NCBI RefSeq assembly: GCF_000188695.1
Contig: NW_004754898.1
Location: 218,059 to 258,613, forward strand
Reading direction: 5' to 3'
Length of the DNA stretch: 40,555 nucleotides
Source: Salpingoeca rosetta
Taxonomy: Eukaryota > Opisthokonta > Choanoflagellata > Craspedida > Salpingoecidae
The notes below the pieces were generated by a model, which was not told the origin of the DNA, did no database searches, and saw only the letters and a list, made by a program, of their open reading frames with translations. Shown piece after piece: positions 1 through 9,278 of the stretch. How positions within the stretch are numbered: position 1 is the first letter of the stretch; every line of letters starts with the position of its first letter. The position numbers and the translations under genes were made by a program.

Positions 1-28
1 AACCACAGTGCAGGAAACGTGGACATGG

Positions 29-63
<35 letters not shown>

Positions 64-329
64 GGTGTGTGTCGAGTCATGCACGGTGTTTGGTTGCTTG
101 AAGGAGATGTGGGTTGTAGGTGACGAGCCACCACCCAACACCACCCGAAACCAACGCAACACCAAAGCTGATGAAGGCTCAGTCAGTGACTTTCTTCAAA
201 GGTGTGCACTGGTTATTGTATGGTTCATGTCGATAGCGAAAAACAAGAGAAATGCAAATGCACGACGCCAACAAAGGCGAAGACGCGGTGCATGCCAAAC
301 GCACACACACACACACACACACACACAAT

Positions 330-363
<34 letters not shown>

Positions 364-377
364 CGTAACGCCAGGCA
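1..377. other. 3' flank of the importin-like gene
   Basis: No gene is visible here. The stretch carries a (TG)n run at about 28-55, a (CA)n run at 301-326 and an (AAC)n run at about 330-363. Because the gene at 378-3077 ends just inside this stretch and reads to the left, it should hold that gene's 3' untranslated region. I see no AATAAA on the minus strand. I also checked it for a further ARM-repeat exon and found none. Confidence 0.6.
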
Positions 378-3077
378 TCACTCCTCCTCAATGGTGACAC
401 CGAGGCCTGCTGCGGTGTGCTGGATACGAGCGGCGTCCTGCGACGCGCCAATGGCCACCATGTTCTTCAGCACAAACTGCGCCTCCTTCATCTGCGCAGG
501 GACGAGACGCTCAGAGAGTATCAGACCGAGCACAGCCTCATGCACACCTTTCGTGGCCATCAGCCGCACGTGGTGCTCGTCGCTCGCCGCCAGGTTGCTC
601 AATGCCCACAGCGCTTCCCGGGACAGCCAGTGCAGCGACGAGTTGGAAAAGTATGCCAGCACGTCCACCACGCCCTGTTTCAGCAGCAGCGTTGTGACGT
701 CACTCTCCCCAATCGTCACGTTGCCGATGAAGCGAATGAGCGGGCGGAACAGCGCCTGCCGCGGCGTGCACTGACGCAACAACGACAGCATGGTCGGCAC
801 GGCCCCGAGCGCAATCAAATCCGGGAGCGCCGTTGCGTCCTCAGACATGTACGCCAGCGCCCACGCCGCGTCCACCGTGGCCGCAGACATGTGCATGTGC
901 GTGCCGAGCGTACGCAGCACGCGCAGCAGCACCGGCGCACAGGGCACAACGGCCTCAAACGACGGGCGCGGCTTGCCACGGCACAGGTTCAGCAAGCACC
1001 ACACCAGCGTGCAGATGCGCTCGCGTGTTGTGCGTGACACCACGACAGCGGGCGTTGCAAGCGTCGACACAGACCCGCCGACGCGCGTGCCAAAGCTGCC
1101 ATTGAGCGTGGGCGTCGCAGTGGTGCTTGTCGACATGGTGGTGATGGTACTCGTCGTAGCGGTGGTGGTGGTGGTGTCGCTTCCCTCTGCCATGCTGCGG
1201 CCACCACCCGCACCAATGCCCTCATCATCCCCACCACCGTCCATCTGGCTGCCGAGCCCACCGATGCTGCTCATGCTGCTCCTGCTGCCGTCTTTGACAT
1301 GCGCTGCGTATGCGCGTTCAAGGGCGGCGTCAAAGGAGAGGTTGTCGTTGTTCTGCAGGTGTGGTTCAAACGGAACAGCCAGCGACGGCTGCTGCCACCA
1401 CACGCTTGCGTCCATCCACATACGGCGTTGCTGCATCTGCTGCTGCTGCTGCTGCTGTTGGTGCCCATGCAATTGCAGGTGCTGAAGCTGAAGCTGCGCC
1501 GTGGCTGACGTGTCACCCCCACCGACTCCACCGCCACTGCTGCCTGTCGTGGAGGTGATGGAGGATACCATGGACGCTGTCCCGGACGATGCTGGTGATG
1601 ACGACGACGTGGATGTGGTTGACGATGTTCCGGATGCTGCCATCGTCAGCGCGCGCGATGCAGACATGGCGGTGCCCGTCTGCGAAGCCGTGTTCATGGC
1701 GGTCGTGTCGGGTGGCAGGATGCCCTCAAGAAGGGAGATGAGACGGGGCAGCACGCCGCACTCCAACACCTGGTCGCGCACGTGCGGGCCGTCCCCAGCC
1801 ATGTTGGCCAGCCCCCACACCGCCGTGTGCGCAAGCTCCTCGTTGTCGTCGGCCAGCAGCGTGGTCAGGATGCGGCCTGCCCCTGCGTCCAACAGCTGGC
1901 TCGTCTGCTCCGGTGTGCCCGCTGCCAAGTTCGACAGCGCCCACGCCGCCTCCTTGGCGTGTGCGGGCGACACACCGAGCACCTCCATCAGGTACAGCGG
2001 CGTGTTGGCAGCCAGCATCGTCGCAATGGGTGGCTCACCGGGCCGGCACGTGAGCAGCCGCAGCGCCTTCAAGTGCTTCATCATCTCATCAGGGTCGCCT
2101 GCGGCCGCGGCGAGCTTGTTCTGGATGCCTTGCACCTCCGCCAGCAGTGTCGCGTTCACCTCCTGCTCAACCTTCAAATTCGTGTATGCGTTGCCGGCAA
2201 TGGCGCGCGGCTGGCCCACCGCCTGGCTGCCGCTTGTGGTGGCGGCGGGGTTGTTGCTGGTCTCGGTTGCGCTAGTGTCCATGCCCTTGCCACCGGTTCT
2301 TGCCGGCGACGAAGGAGACGGTGCGGGCGGCGGCGGGGTGGTGACGGGCGTGGTGCGCGGCGTGGATGTTGTGGGCGGCGGCGTGCCTGGCGAGCTGCCG
2401 AGCGGTAGGCTGCTGTTCAGCGGCTGCAGCACAGCCTGCTCAAGGCAGGCCTTGATGTCGCCGAGACAGCACGCCGACGTGCGCGTGGTTGCGGACGTCT
2501 TTGCGTGTGTCTTGGCGGATGTGGCCGAGCCCAGCCGGGCGCCGCCAGCCGTTGCCAGCGATGACGAGGATGCCGATGTTGATGATGGCGCTGATGCTGA
2601 CGACGGCGAGGTGGATATGTCCAGGTCGTCGCGTTTGGTGTTGAGGGCGTCTTGCCGCGCGGAGCGGCGCTGCTGCTCCCTCGCCGCCGCCCGCATGTTG
2701 CGCACGTCCTTGAGCGTCTTGGGCGTGTTGCGGTAGAGCCCAAACATGGCCGCAGACAGGTGCCGGCCGCCACCACCACTGCTGCCGGGCGACGCGGTGC
2801 TGGTGTTGTGGCTGCTGGGGCTGGCGGAGGTGGAGAATGTGGATGTAAACGCCGAGGACGAGGACGAGGCTGGCGACGACGCCTTGGCTGTTGTGGTGGA
2901 AGAGGAGGAGGATGCTGACGATGATGATGATGATGTGGTGACGCCACCGCGCAGGCCGCTGGCGCGCGCCGCACCGATGATGCGATGCCTGCGCTGGCGG
3001 TCTTCCTCACGCGAGTGGTCCAGGTTGAGCTTCTTCACGCTCTGGATCAATACCATCTCGTCCGTGGCGCGCTCCAT
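378..3077 (-). CDS. importin-alpha/TMCO6-like ARM-repeat protein with internal insert
   Basis: Single-exon gene of 899 residues, related to importin-alpha, the adaptor that carries NLS cargo into the nucleus. The ATG at 3077 has A at -3 and G at +4; the frame stays open upstream to 3605 but that part is low-complexity and unlike the family. Residues about 118-150 form a basic IBB-like segment (RNMRAAAREQQRR). ARM repeats 1-3 lie at about 296-455 and ARM 4 to part of 8 at 682-890. The W...N pairs that hold NLS peptides are visible: AAWALSNLA, AVWGLANMA, LVWCLLNLC, ALWALSNLA. ARM 6 has R...N, as in importin-alpha. Between ARM 3 and ARM 4 sits a 230-residue Ser/Thr/Gln/Gly insert with a polyQ run. 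The solenoid stops in ARM 8, so ARM 9-10 and the exportin-binding tail are missing. TMCO6-like is the main alternative to a true importin-alpha. Confidence 0.85.
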   Translation of the reverse strand: MERATDEMVLIQSVKKLNLDHSREEDRQRRHRIIGAARASGLRGGVTTSSSSSSASSSSSTTTAKASSPASSSSSAFTSTFSTSASPSSHNTSTASPGSSGGGGRHLSAAMFGLYRNTPKTLKDVRNMRAAAREQQRRSARQDALNTKRDDLDISTSPSSASAPSSTSASSSSLATAGGARLGSATSAKTHAKTSATTRTSACCLGDIKACLEQAVLQPLNSSLPLGSSPGTPPPTTSTPRTTPVTTPPPPAPSPSSPARTGGKGMDTSATETSNNPAATTSGSQAVGQPRAIAGNAYTNLKVEQEVNATLLAEVQGIQNKLAAAAGDPDEMMKHLKALRLLTCRPGEPPIATMLAANTPLYLMEVLGVSPAHAKEAAWALSNLAAGTPEQTSQLLDAGAGRILTTLLADDNEELAHTAVWGLANMAGDGPHVRDQVLECGVLPRLISLLEGILPPDTTAMNTASQTGTAMSASRALTMAASGTSSTTSTSSSSPASSGTASMVSSITSTTGSSGGGVGGGDTSATAQLQLQHLQLHGHQQQQQQQQMQQRRMWMDASVWWQQPSLAVPFEPHLQNNDNLSFDAALERAYAAHVKDGSRSSMSSIGGLGSQMDGGGDDEGIGAGGGRSMAEGSDTTTTTATTSTITTMSTSTTATPTLNGSFGTRVGGSVSTLATPAVVVSRTTRERICTLVWCLLNLCRGKPRPSFEAVVPCAPVLLRVLRTLGTHMHMSAATVDAAWALAYMSEDATALPDLIALGAVPTMLSLLRQCTPRQALFRPLIRFIGNVTIGESDVTTLLLKQGVVDVLAYFSNSSLHWLSREALWALSNLAASDEHHVRLMATKGVHEAVLGLILSERLVPAQMKEAQFVLKNMVAIGASQDAARIQHTAAGLGVTIEEE

Positions 3078-4672
3078 CTTTGCTTGTTGTGTGTGTGTGG
3101 GGGGGGGGAGCGGAGCGAGGAGGAACAAATGCAAGACAAGGGGCGAGGGCGAGGGCGAAGGGGAGGGGAGAGATGCAACGGAGAAGGGAAGGAAGAAGCA
3201 GAGGAGGAGGGGAAGCAGCAGATGACGCTGGCCTTGAGCGAGCAGACTTGTGTGGCTGTGTCGATCAAGATCAAAGCAGGCCCTCATGCACCGCAATGCA
3301 ACTTTGATGAAGTGATGGCGAAGCGAAGTGAAGCGTGAAGCGCGTGTGTGTGGACGACCAACGCGTGGTTTGGGGAGAGCGGGGGAGGGGAGTAGGACAC
3401 GAGGCCGGTTCAATGTGTCAAACGTCCATCGAAACACACGATTTGGTCGATGGATTGATTGATTGATTGATCGAATGCGAATGGAGGTGAGAGGAACACT
3501 CCAGCAAGCAGGCAAGCAAGCAAGCAAGCAAGCAAACGGCGAGTCAAAGGATGAAAGTGACCAGGGAAGGGTGGTTGACACGAGACCACACAACCAAAGA
3601 AACAAAGGGAGGTCTGTTCACCTTGTCTATGTGTGTGTCGACTGCTAAAGGATGATCAAGAGGTGGGGGGAGACAAGAAGAAGAAGAAGAAGAAGGGAGA
3701 GAAGAAGGAGGGAGGGGAACAAGGTCGCCCTGTTTCTGCGTGGTGGCGTGCTTGGTTGATGATGGCGAAGGAGGAGGGAAAAGAGAAGCAAGGCAAACAA
3801 CAAGGGCAGGCACGACGCAAAACCCAAACAAAACACGCTGCCGCAAACGCGCCCTTTTCCGCTGAGTCAGCAAAACATAGACGCGGACAGATACTTTTAT
3901 TGTGAGAAATGATTCGATGCGGAATCGCATGTTTTGTGCTCGTGCCGATACGCGCGCTGTCCTCCTTCGCAATCCAAACAAACAAGGGCACGTCGAGACA
4001 CTGACGCCATTGGTGCACTGGGTTGCCTATGAGCTATGGGGGTGCTGATGGATTTGGCAGAAGGGTTGCCGACCCGAATTAGCCGCAACGGAAAGCAGCA
4101 GAAGAAGGGGAGGAACAGCACGTGGTGCGGAGGACGGCGGCGGCTGATATCATCGCAGCTGCTGTTGGCAAAACAAACACAAAGCAACAGCTGAGCAAGT
4201 GCTGACGGCAAGCGAGAGCAGCATTGACGTCGACGACGACTGTTGGCTGCGCTTGCCCAGGTACAATGAGATGACGCGCACACGGCGCACAAACAAAGGG
4301 CTAGCGAGCAAGAGAGAAGCAGAAGCAAGCAAGAGAAAAGCAAAAGGGAGGAGGCAAGTCAGAGGGTCGAAGAGAGGAGCGGAGCTAATTTTTTCCCTCC
4401 GTTGGTGTGTTGCCGCGGCTACCACAACACAACACAGCACAGCACTCGCTCGTGTGTGGGAAGTGGCGTGGATTTGGTTCACTTTTGTCGCTGTTAGAGT
4501 GACCGCGTGTTCATTTTCATCGCCGCTCACCGTCGCCAACCGACCAAGGACCAAGAAACCAAGACCCAAGGAAGGTCTCACGTAGTCAAGTAGTCCAGTC
4601 GCCAAGTCGATTCCCCACCTCGCCTCAAGCACGTCGGATCAAAGTACAGCAATTCCCTGGCTGTCAACCAAG
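3078..4672. other. divergent intergenic region
   Basis: It lies between the starts of the minus-strand importin-like gene and the plus-strand b561 gene, so it should hold both promoters and 5' untranslated regions. Visible content: a G run at about 3100-3109, (GATT)n at about 3453-3471, (CAAG)n at about 3511-3535, a GAA-rich run at 3674-3695, and a Maf/AP-1-like palindrome at 3859-3871. I see no convincing TATA box and no conserved reading frame. Confidence 0.6.
3859..3871. promoter_or_regulatory. candidate MARE/AP-1-type bZIP site
   Basis: The sequence CGCTGAGTCAGCA matches the 13-base palindromic Maf recognition element TGCTGAGTCAGCA at 12 of 13 positions, and its other strand contains the TGACnnnGC antioxidant-response core. 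It is about 0.8 kb from both neighbouring start codons. The match is seen directly; use by a bZIP factor is inference, and chance matches are possible. Confidence 0.35.
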
Positions 4673-6308
4673 ATGAAGTCCACCATTGCAACGCTTTTGC
4701 TGCTGCTCGCGGCCTGCGGCCTTGCTGCACCACCAACTTGGGCCACGCCATTGGCCGGGGCAGCTGCCGAGAATGGCGAGGGCGGCGAAGGAGGCGAAGA
4801 AGAAGGCAGCGTGAACGCCGTCATCGCACACGGTGAGCGGTTTACGCGGCGACACTGTTGTGCCCGCATGTGGTGATACTATCGTACCTGCATGTGGTGA
4901 TACTATCGTGCCTGCATCCTGTGATTTACGCCAATCAAATGTTCATGGCCTGTGCACAAGCACACGTGTATTCGTGCACGCTTCTCCTGCTTTCATCGCT
5001 TGCCCCTCTTCTAACCTCACTGCTGCGTTTGCTCTCGCTCACTGAATCTCCCGCTCACCGCCAATCATACAATGCCCACGCACCTGTCTTGCCGTGCTTC
5101 CATCATTGCAGGCATCTGCATGGTCCTTGCCTGGATCCTCTTCTCCCCTTCCGCCATCTTCATCGCCCACTTTCTCAAGTTCCTGGGCCAAAAGTGGTTC
5201 CTCCTCCACAAGTACATGCAGGTGTGTTTGCTGTGTATGTGCTGTGTTTGCTTGTATACTGTGCTTGTTGTATTTGTTGTGTGTGTGTGTGTGTGATTGC
5301 ACTACGTTTGTTGTGTGTGTGTTCATTGTGTGTGTGCGTGTGTGTACATGTCACATGGCACATTGCTGCCCTGCCCCAACACCTCCCTAAGTTGTTCCAC
5401 CACTCACCGTGTGCTTGGGCCTTGCAGATTATTGCGACACTGCTGACGGTGGCTGGGTTTATTGCCATCTTGTCGGGCGGTGAGGCCGAGGCTGAGGGCG
5501 CACACGGCTCCCTTGGCATCTTCCTCCTCGTCTGCACCCTCATCCAGGTATGTACGTTGTGTGTTGTGTGTGTGTGTGTATGTGTGTGTGTGTGTGTGCG
5601 TGCGTGCCTGCACCTGTGCGTGTTGGTCTGTGTGTGCACATATGTGTACGTGTCTGTGTCTGTGTCATGCTCTCACATGTCCGTCACATGTCCGTCACAT
5701 GTCCGTCACATGTCCGTCACATGTCCATCACATGTCGCTCACGCAACGCTCACGCAACGCTCACATGATGCTCCTCATCCCGCCACCACCACCACGACCA
5801 CCACACCAGGCCCTCCTTGGCTTTGCCCGCAACCTCATCAGCGGTGAGCCAACAGACCCCAACGACCCAAAGGACCACGGCCCAAGGTAGGGTGCACCAT
5901 GCTATGGGCCTATGCACATGTGCATGTTTTCGTGAATTGTGCTCTTGCGTGGAACAACATCAACCACCGTTGCACGCGTCGTTGACACTGCACTGCATGT
6001 TTCCCAGCACTGCATCTATCCCTGTTTCCACCCCTCCTACAATCCCCACTGCAATCCCACCGTCCCAACTGCACTCCCACCACAACCACTGCCACGTGCG
6101 CAGGCGCTGGATGTTCAACTACATGCACTGGCTCCTCGGTGCCCTCACCACCGTAATTGCAAGTGAGTGAAAAAGAGCGCAATCGTGCATGTGTGTGTGT
6201 GTGTTTGCTGGAGGACTGCTTTGCTTTGGTTCATTTCTTCCTTGCAGCCTTGCTTACCCTATGTTACAACCCCTCTGTGTGTGTGTGTGTGTGTGTGTGC
6301 GTGCGTGC

Positions 6309-6361
<53 letters not shown>

Positions 6362-6539
6362 TGTGTGTGGTGCAGTCGTCACCATCTACCTTGGCCTTGA
6401 TCTCGTGGAGATTGGCACGCCAGGATTCACAGGTGAGGAAACACAACTCACATTGTGCAAGGGTGTTCTGAAACTGTGGTCTGCCGATGATGAGGAATCA
6501 AAACCGCTGCACTGCTTCTCAAGAATGTTGGCGCCACCG

Positions 6540-6592
<53 letters not shown>

Positions 6593-6779
6593 TGCAGCGC
6601 TGTATGTGTGGCTCGGCGTGGAGGCGTTTGTAGTGCTTGTCTCCCTGGTGATCAACCACAGGGAGGGCCACTCCAACAACGTTCTCCTGGCGGCTTGCGG
6701 CGTCTTTGCTGCCGCCGCCCTTGCATGCACCATCGTGATTGCCGTCAAGATTGGCACAGTCTCAAACATCGACCTTTGA
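4673..6779 (+). CDS. cytochrome b561-domain membrane protein
   Basis: Seven exons: 4673-4832, 5112-5221, 5428-5547, 5810-5886, 6104-6162, 6376-6432, 6598-6779. All junctions are GT-AG and phases agree, giving 254 residues. Family members carry two haem b groups and pass electrons across a membrane, often reducing ferric iron or monodehydroascorbate. Residues 1-24 look like a signal peptide and 31-47 are Gly/Glu-rich. Six membrane spans follow at about 54-72, 91-107, 117-133, 164-185, 195-213 and 221-246. The four expected histidine ligands are H53 (IAHG), H86 (HKYMQ), H116 (AHGSLG) and H164 (YMHWLLG). No DOMON or other extracellular domain is present, so this is a stand-alone b561 unit. The start ATG has A at -3. 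Electron donor and acceptor cannot be told from sequence. Confidence 0.9.
4862..4925. repeat. 24-bp tandem repeat in b561 intron 1
   Basis: A unit of about 24 bases containing GCATGTGGTGATACTATCGT is present twice in near-perfect copies, followed by a decayed partial third copy. It sits just after the intron 1 donor. Confidence 0.8.
5673..5765. repeat. two adjacent 11-bp tandem arrays in b561 intron 3
   Basis: About six copies of TCACATGTCCG (the later ones degraded) run straight into about 2.5 copies of GCTCACGCAAC. Both units are 11 bases long and share the TCAC core. A CCACC-rich acceptor tract follows. Confidence 0.85.
6275..6371. repeat. (TG)n microsatellite
   Basis: Dinucleotide run with GC interruptions filling the end of b561 intron 5, directly before the acceptor at 6374-6375. 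It is the one clear case here where a TG run, not a CA run, abuts a 3' splice site. Confidence 0.95.
6544..6591. repeat. (CA)n microsatellite
   Basis: CA run at the 3' end of b561 intron 6, followed by TTTGCAG and the last exon. Confidence 0.95.
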
Positions 6780-7286
6780 GAGTAATGGATTGGATATATG
6801 TGTGTGTTCTTGATTGATTGATTGATTGTGTTGTTGAGTGATTGGTTCCCACCCCCACTCCCGTATCCTCCCTTATGTTGCTTTCGTCCTCTCCTGACAC
6901 CCTTTGACAGAAGTTGTGTGACTCTGTGGCGCGTTGTTTTGGTGTTTGTTTTTTTGACTGCACACGTGCACACAATATACGGCAAGCAGTGTGACCAATC
7001 ATCGAGAAGAAGAAGAACGCAGTACCCACCTGAAATGTTATCGTTTGCACGTATGTAATGGAGTGAGCGATTGAGCGCTTGTGCTCCCTTGCTGCTGCCA
7101 ACAGGCCAACAGAACAGAACAACAAGACAAGACAAGTAGAAGACAAACAAGAAGAAGGAAGGTTTGATGAAATGACGCACTCTGCCATGTCATCCTCGTC
7201 GTTTTCTTGCAGGCATCCTGCCGAAACATGTATGAAATCATCTATGAAACTTCCCAACTTGCATTGGATCGGCTTGTGCTGGCAAG
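6780..7286. other. intergenic region between b561 and hydrolase genes
   Basis: It holds the b561 3' untranslated region and the hydrolase promoter. A short (GATT)n run follows the b561 stop at about 6810-6828. I see no AATAAA, no RNA gene and no conserved reading frame. Confidence 0.55.
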
Positions 7287-7786
7287 ATGACGAGCCGCAA
7301 ACCGCAACAACACCCACTGCAACAGCAGCCCACGAGCGAGGACGGGATGTGCGCGGAGCGGCTTGAGCGTGTTGGGGCGTGGATGGAGAAGATGGTGGTG
7401 GAAGGGAAGCTGCCGTGCGCCTGTGTGTCTGTGCTGCGCGGCAATAAGGAGGTGTACTCCCACATGTGTGGCTTCCGCAACGTGGAGGACAAGGTGCCCG
7501 TGACGGAGGACACGCTCTTCCGCATCTACTCCATGACCAAGGCCGTCACCTGCGTTGCGCTCATGAGCCTGTACGAGGAGGGCCACTTTGAGCTCACAGA
7601 CCCCGTGTCCAAGTTCATTCCGTGCTTTTCCGACATGAAGGTTGCCGTTGGTGGCTCTTATCCCGACTTTGAGCTGGAGGATGCCCGTTCCCCCATCACC
7701 ATCCAGCAGCTCTTCACCCACACCAGCGGCCTCACTTACTGGTGTGTGTCGTTGTCGTTGTGTGTGTGCGTTGTTGTTGTTGTTGC

Positions 7787-7878
<92 letters not shown>

Positions 7879-8965
7879 TTGTGTGTGTGTGCTTTGTTGT
7901 GTGTACGTCGTTGTGTGTGCGCATGTGTTTGTTTGCTTGCGTGTGTGTATTGTTGTTGTGTGAGTGTGTGATGATACTTTGTACACTCCCCGCTGCACCT
8001 TCCACTTTCCACCTTCCACTGTCCACCTTCCACACCCAACCATGCAACCCGCCACGGTTTCCCACCACCTGACCCGCGTTCTCCCCAACTTCCTCCCTGA
8101 ATTGGTGTTTAGGTTCTTTGATGACGAGCTGGGCGTGAACAAGGCTTACAAGGAGAAGAAGGTGATGTTCAGCCCGCTGTTTCCAAACGAGCACGACGGC
8201 ATGGACCTTGAGAAGATGTGCGAGCGGCTGGCGTCATGTCCCCTCTTGTTCCACCCCGGCACCAAGTGGCAGTACTCCAACGCCACAGACGTCCTCGGCC
8301 GCCTTGTGGAAGTCATTTCCGGACAGCGCCTTGACACGTTCATGCAGGAGCGCATCTTCACGCCACTCGACATGCGTGACACCGCGTTCCACGTGGCTGC
8401 AGAGCATGTGGACCGGTTCGCCCGCTGCTACACCGTTAAGCGCTCGGAGGAGGACGCCAAGAAAGGGGCGTTGCTCAGCGGCGCTGGGTTCCAGTTCCAA
8501 GGGTTTGAACGCCTGGACAACGATGCGCTGTTCATGTCCCCGCCCAACGTGTACGCGGGTGGCGGCGGCCTGGTCAGCACCCTTCGCGACTACACGCGCT
8601 TCTGCCGCATGCTCCTCAACAACGGCGTGCTGGACGGTAAGCGGGTGCTCGGGCGAAAGACGGTGGAGTTTATGATGCTCAACCACCTCAACGGCGACAT
8701 GGCAGACTACGGCATGCCGAGCTGGCTCAACATGAACCGCCACGGTGTTGGCTTTGGTCTTGGCTGGGCCGTTGTTGTGGACCCTGCACGCCTTGGAGCC
8801 ATGTGCTCTGCGGGCGAGGTGGCGTGGGGTGGCATGGCATCCACATTCTTCTGGATCGACCCCAGAGAGGACATGGCGTGTGTGTTCATGACGCAGCTGG
8901 TCCCGTCCAGCGCCCTCCCGCTTCGCCGCACCCTCCGCTACCTCGTCAACGCCGCCATCGAGTGA
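7287..8965 (+). CDS. serine beta-lactamase-like hydrolase (family VIII esterase/PBP4-like)
   Basis: Two exons, 7287-7741 and 8113-8965, give 435 residues; the split codon is W152, restoring HTSGLTYW-FF across the junction. The fold is that of class C beta-lactamases, DD-peptidases and family VIII carboxylesterases, in which an active-site serine is acylated. The catalytic S-x-x-K is S82-M-T-K85, the Y-x-N motif is Y206-S-N208, and the third motif is W390-G-G392 in place of the KTG of true class C lactamases. That favours an esterase or amidase over antibiotic hydrolysis. There is no signal peptide or membrane span, so it is probably intracellular, unlike mitochondrial LACTB with its targeting sequence. 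The ATG has A at -3; M22 is a possible alternative start. The physiological substrate is unknown. The family is mostly bacterial, so old transfer is possible. Confidence 0.9.
7770..7877. repeat. (GTT)n trinucleotide array in hydrolase intron
   Basis: About 36 GTT units with a single GCT interruption near the start, inside the only intron (7742-8112). The array follows a TG-rich donor region; the acceptor side is C-rich. Confidence 0.95.
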
Positions 8966-8974
8966 GCGTGTGTA

Positions 8975-9061
8975 ATTGTGATTGTGTGATGTGATTGTGT
9001 GATTGTGTGATGTGATTGTGTGATTGTGTGATTGTGTGATTGTGTGATTGTGTGATTGTGT
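8975..9061. repeat. TGTGATTG-type array
   Basis: Irregular tandem copies of GTGATTGT and GTGATGTGATT begin a few bases after the hydrolase stop codon. Confidence 0.85.
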
Positions 9062-9074
9062 GTGTGTGTACATG

Positions 9075-9168
9075 TGTACATGTGTATGTGATCTGTGCAC
9101 GCTGTGTGCATGTGCACGCTGTGTACATGTGTATGTGATCTGTGCACGCTGTGCGCATGTGCACGCCG
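9075..9168. repeat. 47-bp direct tandem duplication
   Basis: Units 9075-9121 and 9122-9168 are each 47 bases and differ at about two positions. The unit contains GTGATCTGTGCACGCTGTG. Confidence 0.85.
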
Positions 9169-9272
9169 TGTATGCGCATATGTTATGCTTACGTGAATGC
9201 GTGGTGCGATGAATGCCGTCCACATCCCCCGTTTCCTTCCACCCATGTGCATTCGAAGTGCATTCGATGTTG

Positions 9273-9278
9273 TTTATT
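9273..9278 (-). terminator. candidate polyadenylation signal of the ankyrin gene
   Basis: Plus-strand TTTATT reads AATAAA on the minus strand, about 900 bases beyond the ankyrin stop codon at 10182. It is the only canonical hexamer I noticed in this region with the right orientation. Confidence 0.4.

Noticed and set aside
1501..2736. 411-codon plus-strand frame opposite the importin-like gene
   Set aside because: It is the antisense shadow of a GC-rich, Ser/Ala-rich coding region. The minus strand has clear ARM repeats and this strand resembles nothing.
3078..3605. In-frame upstream extension of the importin-like gene
   Set aside because: It is rich in Ser/Pro/Leu with microsatellite-derived sequence and shows no family similarity, while the ATG at 3077 has a good context and starts shortly before the basic IBB-like region.
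5673..5765. CRISPR-like array
   Set aside because: The units are 11 bases and directly adjacent, with no unique spacers, in an intron of a eukaryotic gene.
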